A stretch of DNA of 9,255 nucleotides from an uncultured Porphyromonadaceae bacterium (GCA_947178655.1 CAMWZB010000029.1:1-9255), one strand, 5' to 3'; shown: positions 1 through 7,656, counted from the first letter of the stretch. The notes: generated by a model not told the origin, from the letters alone. Made by a program: numbers and translations.

Positions 1-1076
1 GACATACCGTTCTTGAGTCCGTAATTGGTGAATGCGAACTTGCGGCGCGGTGTATAACTCGCACCTCCGAACATCGAGCCTATCCATGCGCCGCCGTCGC
101 GGTCGCGGTAGATGCAGTAGATTGTATTGTCCGAAAGCGAGAACGGGTCGAGAGGATTCTCGCTTATATACTCCTCCCGGCCACTCGAGAGATTAAGCAC
201 ATACAGCCCGACATGAGTACCGATCCACAATTCGTTGTCGAAGCACTGGATGTCGCGGAGATATACATTGCCGCTGGCGCTGAACTCAAGATTGCGCATA
301 GTCTCGTCCCGCGGGTCTAACTCATACAGGTGGCCTCGCGTCGTCCCGACGATAATAGTGCCGATGGACGACTCGCACACCACGCTGAAATCTCGATCGG
401 GAATGTCCAGCCCGTCCGGCTCTCGTACTTTCACAAAACTGTCGGCAGACGGCACATAACGGTAGACGCCGTCGCCGGACATGACCACCCACACGCCGCC
501 ATCATCACTTACACAGATATCGGCAGGAAAGACTTTCTTGAAAGTACTCCCTTCGGAGAATGCATAATGCTTTACTTGGCCGTCGCTGTAACGGTACACC
601 CCCTCATCGGGAAGAAGTGCCCAGACATTTCCACGGCGGTCGCCGTCGATAATCTGCACCCAGTTGTTGGGCATGGCTCCGTCGTCGGGAGTCAAGCCGA
701 CGAAACTGATACGGTCGGTACGAGGATTGTAACGATAAATTCCTCGGTCTGTGCCGATCCACAGCATAGAGTTCTCATCCTCGTAGAGTGCCCCGATGTT
801 GTTATTGCCGCACCGCAATTCTTCATCAAAGCACTCGAATACTCTCATACCGCTTCCGTCGTAACAGTTGAGACCGTTCTTCGTCCCGAACCACATGAAG
901 CCAAGACTGTCGCGGACGATACTCTTGACATTATTGGCGGAAAGACCGTCTGACGTATCGAGATGTCTGAAACTGTACTGCACCGCAGGCCGGGCTGACA
1001 GCACAGAGGCATCGTCCGACAGCATGACAGTCAGCAGTACAGTGATGATAAAGAAGATGCGGAATCGGTTCAGCAT
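1..1076 (-). CDS. Hybrid two-component system sensor (HTCS), N-terminal periplasmic propeller, partial
   Basis: The 3' end lies off the window; 358 codons are visible. Residues 1-28 form an N-terminal signal or anchor (MLNRFRIFFIITVLL, then a small-residue stretch ending LSA). From about residue 34 come Reg_prop-type beta-propeller repeats. The first is the classic block DTSDGLSANNV...FMWFGTKNGLNCYDG (40-74). Further blades include MLWIGTDRGIYRYNP (104-118), VWALLPDEGVYRYS (151-164), VWVVMSGDGVYRY (195-207), LWIGTHVGLYVLN (283-295) and AWIGSMFGGASYTP (330-343). That makes about seven blades, the first of the two propellers usual in Bacteroidetes HTCS proteins. Known full-length members continue with a second propeller, a Y_Y_Y domain, a membrane helix, histidine kinase, receiver and AraC-type DNA-binding domain, none of which is visible here. 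In the family, the periplasmic part binds an oligosaccharide from the target glycan and activates the PUL. The ATG at 1076 lies 7 bases after the GH92 stop, implying co-transcription. A sensor without kinase domains cannot be excluded, but HTCS is much more likely. Confidence 0.9.
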   Translation of the reverse strand, partial: MLNRFRIFFIITVLLTVMLSDDASVLSARPAVQYSFRHLDTSDGLSANNVKSIVRDSLGFMWFGTKNGLNCYDGSGMRVFECFDEELRCGNNNIGALYEDENSMLWIGTDRGIYRYNPRTDRISFVGLTPDDGAMPNNWVQIIDGDRRGNVWALLPDEGVYRYSDGQVKHYAFSEGSTFKKVFPADICVSDDGGVWVVMSGDGVYRYVPSADSFVKVREPDGLDIPDRDFSVVCESSIGTIIVGTTRGHLYELDPRDETMRNLEFSASGNVYLRDIQCFDNELWIGTHVGLYVLNLSSGREEYISENPLDPFSLSDNTIYCIYRDRDGGAWIGSMFGGASYTPRRKFAFTNYGLKNGM

Positions 1077-1083
1077 AGTTGTA

Positions 1084-3261
1084 TTATAATTCAAAATGAA
1101 GATTGCCTCCGGCGACAATGTCCTTATATTCAAGTGTTGTGCTCTTGTGCCTGCGTCCATTGAGCCACACCGATTTCACGGCATAGTCATCCGGACTTTT
1201 CCGGGCGGCTGTAATGACAAAATCGCTGCCTGACGGCAGATGCACGGTGCAGCGGTCGAAGAGTGGCGTTCCAAGACTGTATTCGCCCGATGCCGGATTC
1301 ACTGGATAGAAGCCCATGGCGCTGAACACATACCACGCCGACATCTCTCCGCAGTCATCATTGCCGGCGTATCCCGACGAAGTGTTGTTGTAAAGTTCAT
1401 CCATGATGCGACGCACCATACGCTGGGTCTTGTGCGATGCTCCGGCATAGTTGTAGAGATATGCCACATGATGGCTCGGCTCGTTGCCGTGGGCATACTG
1501 GCCTATGCAACCTGAAATATTGTCGTTCTTCTCACCGCTCGTATCGTTGAGAGTGAAAAATGTGTCGAGTTTCTTCTCGAAGGCCTTTTTGCCGCCGTTG
1601 AGTTCGACGAGAGCCGGTACGTCGTGAGGCACATACCACGAATACTGCCAGGCGTTGCCTTCTGTAAACGGATAACCGCCGTTGGCGCCGAACTTCAGCG
1701 GGTCGAATGGTTCTGTCCACTTTCCCGACTCATCCTTGGCGCGGAAGAAACCGGTCTCAGAGTCGTAAAGGTTGCGGAAATACTGCGAACGTGCCATAAA
1801 GCGCCCGTAGTCGGCATGCTTGCCAAGTTTTTCGGCCATCTGTGCCACGCACCAGTCATCAAAAGCCATCTCGAGAGTAATCGACACAGACTGGCTCTGC
1901 AGCGTCTCGGGCATGTAGCCATACGTCTCCCACAGATCGAATGGCGAGTTAAGATGGCTCTGCAATGACGACTCTCTCACAGCCTCATAGGCTGCCTCTG
2001 CATCTATGCCGGGAAGGTCGCGCAGCACTGCATCGGCTATGACGGGAATCGCATGATTGCCTATCATGCAGTAGTTGTCCTGTCCCCATATGTGCCACAC
2101 GGGCAGATAGCCGTAGTCGGCATAATGACGTATCATGCTGTTGACAAATGCGGCGTCTCGCTCAGGCATGATGATGGCATAGAGCGGATGGGCGGCACGG
2201 TAAGTGTCCCACAAAGAGAAAGTTGAATACTGAACGTCACCATCCGGAAGCTGCCCTACTGAGTAAGAAGGAGTCATGTACTGGCCGTTGACATCACTGA
2301 ACGCATTGGGCTGTATCATGGTGTGGTATAGCGCGGTATAGAACGTGCGCAGTCTTTCCGGCGTTCCTTCTGCCTCGATTACACCAAGAGCTTCGTTCCA
2401 CTGTTGGCGCCCCGAAGCCACATAGCCGTCGAAGTCGAAGTGCGAAGCCTCGGCCTGCATGTTCAATCGTGCGTTCGCCACTGACACACCGGAAAGCGCG
2501 ACTTTAGCGACCACAGGAGTTGCGCCCGTACCGAATTCTACCGCAGCCTTGAGCGAGCGGCCGTTCACCACCGTAGCACCGTGGCGCACCTCTCCGCCGT
2601 CAGCGATAGCGAGCCCGGTTATATCCTCCGAGAACTCTGCCAAGAAGTAGATTTTACGTAGTTTGGCCCAGCCCGTGATGACACGGAAGCCCTCGATGGT
2701 GCGAGGACCTGTCTGACGGATTTGCGACTGTATGACCATGCGGTTCCAGCTCCCTTTATTGGCCGAATGGTCCATGTCTATAATCAGATTGCGGCTCTTG
2801 CCCGACGGATATGTGTAGCGGTGCACCCCCACCCTTTCGGTAGCGGCAAGCTCAGCCCGGATGTCCTCGTCAAGAAGCTGCACGGAGTAGTAGCCTGGCG
2901 ATGCCGATTCCCGGTCGTGGCTGAAACGCGACGATTCGGCCCTCCCCGTTGTAGGGAAAAAGCCGATATCGATGAAGTCGCTTGCTCCTGTGCCGCTCAG
3001 ACGCGTATGAGAGAAGCTGTATATGATGCTGTCGTTATAATCGTAGCCCGAAGCATTGAACCAGTCAGGCGACGGATGCGTATCCGGACTGAGCTGTACC
3101 ATACCGAACGGAGCCGTAGCCCCCGGATAATTATTGCCCGAAAGGCCACCTTCCACAGCACCTGTACCGATGAACGGGTCGACATAGCCGGCATAATCGT
3201 TTGCCATCATTCCTGAGAACAGCGACAGACAGACTGTCGCTAATACTATTTTGGCGGTCAT
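1084..3261 (-). CDS. GH92 family exo-alpha-mannosidase, secreted
   Basis: The protein is 725 residues, a normal length for GH92, which are calcium-dependent inverting exo-alpha-mannosidases. A type I signal peptide (MTAKIVLATVCLSLFSG) ends near residue 20-22. There is no lipobox, so a periplasmic location is likely. N-terminal domain blocks are YVDPFIGTG (26-34), YPGATAPFGMVQLSPDT (45-61) and FSHTRLSGTG (83-92). The catalytic domain has EGNAWQYSWYVPHD, whose Glu (about 534) matches the known catalytic acid. It also has IGQYAHGNEPSHH (Glu about 594), and GNDDCGEMSAWYVFSAMGFYP, where the second Asp (about 636) matches the catalytic base. All key residues seem intact. Linkage specificity cannot be read with confidence. 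I chose the ATG at 3261 because the only earlier in-frame start is a TTG at 3288 that overlaps the upstream stop and spoils the signal peptide. The gene is 19 bases downstream of the GH-D gene and 7 bases upstream of the regulator, so it is operonic. Confidence 0.96.
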   Translation of the reverse strand: MTAKIVLATVCLSLFSGMMANDYAGYVDPFIGTGAVEGGLSGNNYPGATAPFGMVQLSPDTHPSPDWFNASGYDYNDSIIYSFSHTRLSGTGASDFIDIGFFPTTGRAESSRFSHDRESASPGYYSVQLLDEDIRAELAATERVGVHRYTYPSGKSRNLIIDMDHSANKGSWNRMVIQSQIRQTGPRTIEGFRVITGWAKLRKIYFLAEFSEDITGLAIADGGEVRHGATVVNGRSLKAAVEFGTGATPVVAKVALSGVSVANARLNMQAEASHFDFDGYVASGRQQWNEALGVIEAEGTPERLRTFYTALYHTMIQPNAFSDVNGQYMTPSYSVGQLPDGDVQYSTFSLWDTYRAAHPLYAIIMPERDAAFVNSMIRHYADYGYLPVWHIWGQDNYCMIGNHAIPVIADAVLRDLPGIDAEAAYEAVRESSLQSHLNSPFDLWETYGYMPETLQSQSVSITLEMAFDDWCVAQMAEKLGKHADYGRFMARSQYFRNLYDSETGFFRAKDESGKWTEPFDPLKFGANGGYPFTEGNAWQYSWYVPHDVPALVELNGGKKAFEKKLDTFFTLNDTSGEKNDNISGCIGQYAHGNEPSHHVAYLYNYAGASHKTQRMVRRIMDELYNNTSSGYAGNDDCGEMSAWYVFSAMGFYPVNPASGEYSLGTPLFDRCTVHLPSGSDFVITAARKSPDDYAVKSVWLNGRRHKSTTLEYKDIVAGGNLHFEL

Positions 3262-3280
3262 AGTCAGTAGCAGCAGTACA

Positions 3281-5704
3281 TTACACAATCACTTTCTTAG
3301 TGATGGACAATCCCGAACGAAGCATCACCCGCACAATCGCCATACCATGCGAAGGCATTCCAATCGGAACTGTGGCAGTGGTCACGGTACCAGTCGTAAA
3401 AATCACGGAATTGATGGCAGTGCCATCAATTCCATATATGCTGACCGAAACTATCGATTCAGAAGCCGACAGGCGGAGGCTGCCCTCGGCAACCTCAACG
3501 CTTAAATTGTCTGCAGCGACTGACTCAACAGTGTCGACTCCGGTATACCCCTTACGCTCGAAGCGGTAGATGCGGACATCCTTGGCAGGCACTGCCACCC
3601 TGACGTCGGCAACTGACGACGATACGCCTTCCCACAGTTCTTTTACATTCACAAAGTCAGATGCATTGACACCGAGTCGGCCGAAGTCGACAGCCTTCTC
3701 GAAGGAGTTGCTCTTGTCGAAGTTGAAAACTACATAATAGAATGCCTCCGGAGTATCGAAGACGAATTCATTGTCAGTGGCGATGTCGTTCGGTGAGTAA
3801 AGTGTTGTCTGATACTCAAACGTACCTTCGACCGGACGGAACGAACGACCGATACGGCCTACCTCGAGCAAGTCCTTATTGGATGCGAACTTCACGACGC
3901 GCTCACGCTCGGCATCAGATCCGATGATGTGTACGTTCTTGTCATTGTACTTCATCGTGGCACCCTCGTAGGCATATGTGCCGCCAAGCAGAGTCATGCC
4001 CGTGATCAGTCCGCAGGTGTAGCGGATTCTGGCCTCCTTCTCGTCAGGCGAGCCTTTGCCGGTGAACACCTTGTTGAGACACATGTGATCAGGGTCGTTG
4101 AAAGCATAGCACTGGTCGAGCCACCATGAGCCGTCGATGCAGTTGAGCGTATACATGGAGTTATTCAGCTCTCCCCAGGCATCGCAGCCGATGCGTCGCA
4201 CATGTGCTTTGGCAGGGAATACCGGTGCGATTGAGAAGTCGAGCACCATGTCACCGGCCATCTCCATGATATAATCCATACCGTAGTTGTAAGCCATCAT
4301 GCCGGTGGTGATATCGGGATTGTACCAACTGTCGGCTTCCTGCGAACCATTGTTCATGAAATCTATCTTGACGAATTCGAAACCGTCGTCCTTGAATTCC
4401 TGAAAGCGCTTGCGGTTGGTCTCCTTTACTGCGGGATGAGTGGGGTCAAGCGAGTATGCCGAAATCTTGCGTGGCTTGCCATTGGCAGTCAGGACCACGT
4501 CCTTGCGCGAATAAGGCTTGCCGTCGACAGTCTCGTAAGGGTAGTCCGATACCTCACTGTCACTGCCGAGCCAGAGAGAGAACGGAGTGTGATATATGCC
4601 GGGGCGATAGCCCATCTCCTTGCAGCGCTCTGCAAACTGACGGCGTTCCATACGGCTCATATTGTCCCAGAAAGAGTCGAGCACCATCCAGCACACACCG
4701 TCCTCACCGGCGAATCCGACAGGCTTCAGTTCTTTTTCAAAGAAGTCGAGCACCGACATGGTCGATGTGAAGTTGAGCTGAGCCTCCTGTCCGCCCCAGC
4801 TCTGCCAGCCGAAGAGAGCCTTGTCACCGGTCTTCATCTCGAGTTTCGGGCAAAGCACAGTATTGGCCTTTCCATAGGTCTCAAGTCCCGTGCGCCAGTC
4901 ATCAAAAAAGCCCACCATGAACTTGGGTGACACCACACGGCAGCCCTTCACTGCACCATGCTTGTCCATGGGCGAGTTGTTGCCGAAGTTGCCATTATCC
5001 CATGTGCGGGGGCTGACATAACCGGCATTGGCCACCAGACGGCGCATCTTGTTGGTCGAGTTGGGGGTGACAGTCACCGACGACTTCCACACAGAGTGGT
5101 CGACCGAACCTATCACGATGCCTTCGCGCGACTCAACATTGAAAAGTGCGGTGGCCTCGCATGATGTGACCGGCTGTCCTGTCGACCAGCGGACGGTCGA
5201 GAAAGTCGCCCAGTTGTCATTGGCGAAAGGCATGTTGTACACGCGGTTCTCCGACGTCGGAAGCGGCAGAGTATTTGTAGTCGATACGACAATAGGGTCA
5301 ATCCGGCGGGAGGAAGTCTCACCCGAATTCGCGACTATTGCTCCCTCGAAGAGAGCATAAGGCAGCGACGGATACACTGTCACAATCTGCTCAAGAGCAG
5401 GATTTCCATCTTTGGTGAAAGTCCAAGTGAAGCGACGACCCGCTCCGAAGGCGTCATTGACGTCCTCTTCCTTCTTCGTCACCGATGAATATTTGTCGGA
5501 TTGCAGTTCGTTGTCATTGCCATCGAGTGCGGTCATGATGACACCTGAAAGAAGTTTTTTACCGCTCTGCTCTACTGTCATTTTCTTAGTAGCCGACATC
5601 TCGAATTTCCAGTCCCCGTACTCGGCGTCGAGGTCGCCTGCGGCAAATGCAGGGACACACCAAAGACCGGCAAGGAACAAAGTCTTATATTTGGCTGATA
5701 TCAT
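3281..5704 (-). CDS. Clan GH-D glycoside hydrolase, alpha-galactosidase-like (GH36/GH27 type), with C-terminal sorting-like domain
   Basis: The protein is 807 residues. A signal peptide (MISAKYKTLFLAGLWCVPAFA) ends near residue 22. Residues about 25-290 look like the beta-sandwich domain that precedes the barrel in GH36. The TIM barrel spans about 295-620: FGWQSWGG (298-305), WMVLDSFWDNM, PGIYHTPFSLW, YSLDPTHPAVKE (417-428), FVKIDFMNNG with probable nucleophile Asp 448, RRIGCDAWGE with probable acid/base Asp 508, and FNDPDHMCL, which resembles the GH27 WNDPDM block. Assignment of the two Asp residues is by analogy with clan GH-D. A small beta domain follows. The last 80 or so residues (VSVSIYGIDG ... 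ITKKVIV) resemble a type A secretion sorting domain. Expected activity is removal of terminal alpha-galactose; alpha-N-acetylgalactosamine or beta-L-arabinopyranose are alternatives in the clan. The ATG at 5704 was chosen over a TTG at 5785, because it places the signal peptide at the N-terminus and lies after the intergenic structure. Confidence 0.85.
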   Translation of the reverse strand: MISAKYKTLFLAGLWCVPAFAAGDLDAEYGDWKFEMSATKKMTVEQSGKKLLSGVIMTALDGNDNELQSDKYSSVTKKEEDVNDAFGAGRRFTWTFTKDGNPALEQIVTVYPSLPYALFEGAIVANSGETSSRRIDPIVVSTTNTLPLPTSENRVYNMPFANDNWATFSTVRWSTGQPVTSCEATALFNVESREGIVIGSVDHSVWKSSVTVTPNSTNKMRRLVANAGYVSPRTWDNGNFGNNSPMDKHGAVKGCRVVSPKFMVGFFDDWRTGLETYGKANTVLCPKLEMKTGDKALFGWQSWGGQEAQLNFTSTMSVLDFFEKELKPVGFAGEDGVCWMVLDSFWDNMSRMERRQFAERCKEMGYRPGIYHTPFSLWLGSDSEVSDYPYETVDGKPYSRKDVVLTANGKPRKISAYSLDPTHPAVKETNRKRFQEFKDDGFEFVKIDFMNNGSQEADSWYNPDITTGMMAYNYGMDYIMEMAGDMVLDFSIAPVFPAKAHVRRIGCDAWGELNNSMYTLNCIDGSWWLDQCYAFNDPDHMCLNKVFTGKGSPDEKEARIRYTCGLITGMTLLGGTYAYEGATMKYNDKNVHIIGSDAERERVVKFASNKDLLEVGRIGRSFRPVEGTFEYQTTLYSPNDIATDNEFVFDTPEAFYYVVFNFDKSNSFEKAVDFGRLGVNASDFVNVKELWEGVSSSVADVRVAVPAKDVRIYRFERKGYTGVDTVESVAADNLSVEVAEGSLRLSASESIVSVSIYGIDGTAINSVIFTTGTVTTATVPIGMPSHGMAIVRVMLRSGLSITKKVIV

Positions 5705-5725
5705 ATGTGATGATTTAAGGAGTCG

Positions 5726-5757
5726 TAAAATTAATAATTTTATTGCAGACCCACAAG
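5726..5757 (-). promoter_or_regulatory. Weak candidate Bacteroidetes-type promoter upstream of the GH-D gene
   Basis: On the minus strand, CTTG (5757-5754) and TAATTTTA (5733-5726) are 20 bases apart. This resembles the Bacteroidetes consensus TTTG and TAnnTTTG, but the last G of the -7 box is missing and the -33 box is partial. The start codon would lie only about 21 bases beyond the -7 box, giving a very short leader. The region is AT-rich, so a chance match is quite possible. If real, it would allow the enzymes and regulator to be expressed separately from susCD. Confidence 0.22.
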
Positions 5758-5769
5758 TTTTATAGAACA

Positions 5770-5822
5770 GAATGAGGTCGATCAATAATCACCACAGGCG
5801 ATTACCGGTAACGGCCTCATTC
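5770..5822 (-). other. Stem-loop with nested hairpin between the FG-GAP/VCBS and GH-D genes
   Basis: Bases 5812-5822 and 5770-5780 form an outer stem (GAATGAGG at one end, CCTCATTC at the other) of 11 positions. In the minus-strand transcript one is a C-A mismatch; it is a wobble if read on the plus strand. Inside, 5787-5803 can form AATCGCC-TGT-GGTGATT (7 pairs, one G-U), and it overlaps the palindrome TTACCGGTAA (5802-5811). No U-tract follows on the minus strand, so it is not a standard intrinsic terminator. It may be an RNA processing or stability element, or a partial attenuator, separating the propeller gene from the enzyme genes. The rest of the 146-base intergenic region shows no gene. 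Confidence 0.45.
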
Positions 5823-5850
5823 ATTGTCTTATGATTCGTCCGGCAGACTC

Positions 5851-7578
5851 TTAGCGGATACAGATTTTCTCTGTAGCCGAGCCCTGACGGCGGATGTAGA
5901 GGCCCTTGCCGGGATTGGCGACACGTATGCCCTGGAGGTTGAAATATTCGGCTTCAGCAGCCTCGGCAGCCTCGATAGACACTACACCTGACATATCGGC
6001 CTTGGCGAACACTCCGGCAGCCTTGGCGCCGTCGATAGCCTGTACGCCCCACTCTACGATGTCTGATGACGGTACGCTGAGCTCGACCTTAAGGGCGGAT
6101 GATGCTGCACACACGTTGCTGCTGCGGAGCTTGCCGGTTGCGGGGTCGGCAGGCACGGCGGTGATAAGACTGCCTTCCGAGGTCTTTACATAATAGTTGT
6201 AGCGGAGAGCCTCTGCGGGAGTGGCGCCTGTGCCCTGCGAAGCCTTTTCATCGGTAGCGGCGTTCCATGAGAGGATTGTCCTGTTGCCTTCGGCTGTGGC
6301 AACGAGTCCGGTGGGAGCATTCGGGGCCTTGTTGGCGACACGCGAACCGGCGCCGTTGTATACCTGGAAGTGACGGGCACCGTCGCCGTCCATGTAGCCC
6401 ATCAGAAGGATATCGGGTACGTTGTTGTTGTTCATATCGCAAGCCAGAACGCTCGCGCCACCACGGTGCTGCCCGAGTTTGTCAGTGACGGCGGTAAAGG
6501 TTCCGTCGCCTTCATTGAAGGCATATACGGAGTTCTTCAGGTCGCCATTCTCACCTGCGTACACCAAGTCGATATGGCCGTCGCCATTGAGATCGCACCA
6601 GTCAGCGCCGCTGCACTGAAATCCGGGCAGACCGGCGTCGAGTCTGGTGAAAGTGTCATCGCCGTTGTTCGTGTAGATGTATGCTGCGAGCTCCCAGTTG
6701 TTGGGGCATGAAGTGCCGGTGATGAACACGTCGAGCAGACCGTTGCCTGTGAGGTCAGCGAATATTACCTGACCTTTTTCGGTTCCGGCGGTATTGCCTA
6801 CGATCACTTCAGTGAATTTGCCGGTGCCGTCGTTCTTCCAGATGCGGCAGCAGTCGGTGCCGAAATCATCGGCCCATCCCGAAACGAGGATATCCTGATA
6901 ACCGTCGCCGTTATAGTCGCCGACACATAGTGTGCCGCCGCGCTGCGGCTTGATACCGGTGTTCTCGTCCTTTATGAACTTGCCGCTTCCCTTGTCGTTG
7001 AAGAACACCACGGGCGTACCCTGGTCCTCACGGGGATTTCCGCAGAATGTGACGATGTCCTGATAGCCGTCACCATTGAAATCGGCCACACCGAGAGTGC
7101 CGGCATACCACTTTTCGGCATCATCGCCGTCAATGCTCATCTCACCGTCGAGAGCGAAGTCCTCGACCATTTCGAAGCGTCCTGTTCCGTCGCCCTTCAT
7201 CAGCTTGGCATTCCATGAAGAAGCATAGATGAGGTCGAGATTGCCATCGTTGTTGTAGTCGATCGGGTATATGATGCGCTCCCACATGCAGTCATCAGGA
7301 GTGTCGAGGTCAGTAGAGGTGACAAATGTTGAGCCGGACTCGTCAAGATAGAGAGCCTTGAGAGTATTGGCCCAACCTGCATTGAGATCACGGCCTTTGG
7401 CTATGAGCTCGTAATTGCCGTCGTTATTGATATCAGCCAGCAGGGTGTTGCCGTGGAAAAGACCTGCAGACACCATATCAGTGAGATTGGTGAGCTCTGA
7501 ATAATTGGTCTGACGCGCAGCGCCCATGCCCGAGAAGGTCACGGCAGATGCAGCCAGAGTAATGAGTAATGACTTCAT
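5851..7578 (-). CDS. Secreted FG-GAP/VCBS seven-repeat beta-propeller protein with fibronectin-like region and sorting-like C-terminus
   Basis: The protein is 575 residues with a signal peptide (MKSLLITLAASAVTFSGMGA) and no lipobox cysteine after it. Seven calcium-loop repeats of the DxNxDGxxD type start at residues 49, 107, 166, 221, 275, 329 and 381 (for example DINNDGNYELI, DFNGDGYQDIV, DLNGDGHIDLV). They are 52-59 residues apart, which fits a seven-bladed integrin-like propeller. The fifth (DLTGNGLLDVF) and seventh (DMNNNNVPDIL) are weakened. Residues about 418-530 (APNAPTGLVATAEGNRTILSW ...) resemble a fibronectin type III-like domain. The last 30 residues (EYFNLQGIRVANPGKGLYI ... KICIR) match the short tail common on Prevotella- and Muribaculaceae-type secreted proteins. 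The gene occupies the place of susE/susF behind susD, so a surface or extracellular glycan-binding role is inferred. No catalytic motif is seen. A structural or adhesin-like role is the alternative. Confidence 0.87.
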   Translation of the reverse strand: MKSLLITLAASAVTFSGMGAARQTNYSELTNLTDMVSAGLFHGNTLLADINNDGNYELIAKGRDLNAGWANTLKALYLDESGSTFVTSTDLDTPDDCMWERIIYPIDYNNDGNLDLIYASSWNAKLMKGDGTGRFEMVEDFALDGEMSIDGDDAEKWYAGTLGVADFNGDGYQDIVTFCGNPREDQGTPVVFFNDKGSGKFIKDENTGIKPQRGGTLCVGDYNGDGYQDILVSGWADDFGTDCCRIWKNDGTGKFTEVIVGNTAGTEKGQVIFADLTGNGLLDVFITGTSCPNNWELAAYIYTNNGDDTFTRLDAGLPGFQCSGADWCDLNGDGHIDLVYAGENGDLKNSVYAFNEGDGTFTAVTDKLGQHRGGASVLACDMNNNNVPDILLMGYMDGDGARHFQVYNGAGSRVANKAPNAPTGLVATAEGNRTILSWNAATDEKASQGTGATPAEALRYNYYVKTSEGSLITAVPADPATGKLRSSNVCAASSALKVELSVPSSDIVEWGVQAIDGAKAAGVFAKADMSGVVSIEAAEAAEAEYFNLQGIRVANPGKGLYIRRQGSATEKICIR

Positions 7579-7620
7579 TTACAGATGTTTTTATTGGTTG
7601 TTTTTCTTTTATTTATTGGT
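7579..7620 (-). promoter_or_regulatory. A-rich translation leader of the FG-GAP/VCBS gene
   Basis: The 40 or so bases before the ATG at 7578 are very rich in A on the coding strand (runs such as AATAAATAAAAGAAAAACAA) and contain no Shine-Dalgarno sequence. This is the usual form of an efficient initiation region in Bacteroidetes, where unstructured A-rich leaders replace Shine-Dalgarno pairing. It supports the chosen start. I see no TAnnTTTG promoter box here, so expression probably depends on read-through from susD. Confidence 0.5.
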
Positions 7621-7656
7621 ATTGGACAGGTGATATCGGGTCGTACTGATGGCCGG

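Noticed and set aside
330..953. 207-codon open frame on the plus strand opposite the sensor gene
   Set aside because: It lies fully antisense to a clear HTCS sensor frame with Reg_prop repeats. Its product has no recognisable motif, and it is explained by codon bias of the real gene.
3262..3288. Upstream TTG start for the GH92 gene, adding nine residues
   Set aside because: The TTG overlaps the stop of the preceding gene and lengthens the hydrophobic leader awkwardly. The ATG at 3261 gives a clean signal peptide.
4436..4930. 164-codon plus-strand open frame opposite the GH-D gene
   Set aside because: It is antisense to the catalytic barrel coding region, with a low-information product, so it is a shadow frame.
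5705..5785. Upstream TTG start for the GH-D gene, adding 27 residues
   Set aside because: The added residues would precede a complete signal peptide and overlap the intergenic stem-loop. The ATG at 5704 is much better placed.
6888..7093. Near-identical DNA segments around 6888-6920 and 7059-7093, considered as nucleotide repeats
   Set aside because: They encode the third and fourth calcium-loop repeats (DFNGDGYQDI and DYNGDGYQDI), so they reflect protein repeats, not a mobile or regulatory DNA repeat.
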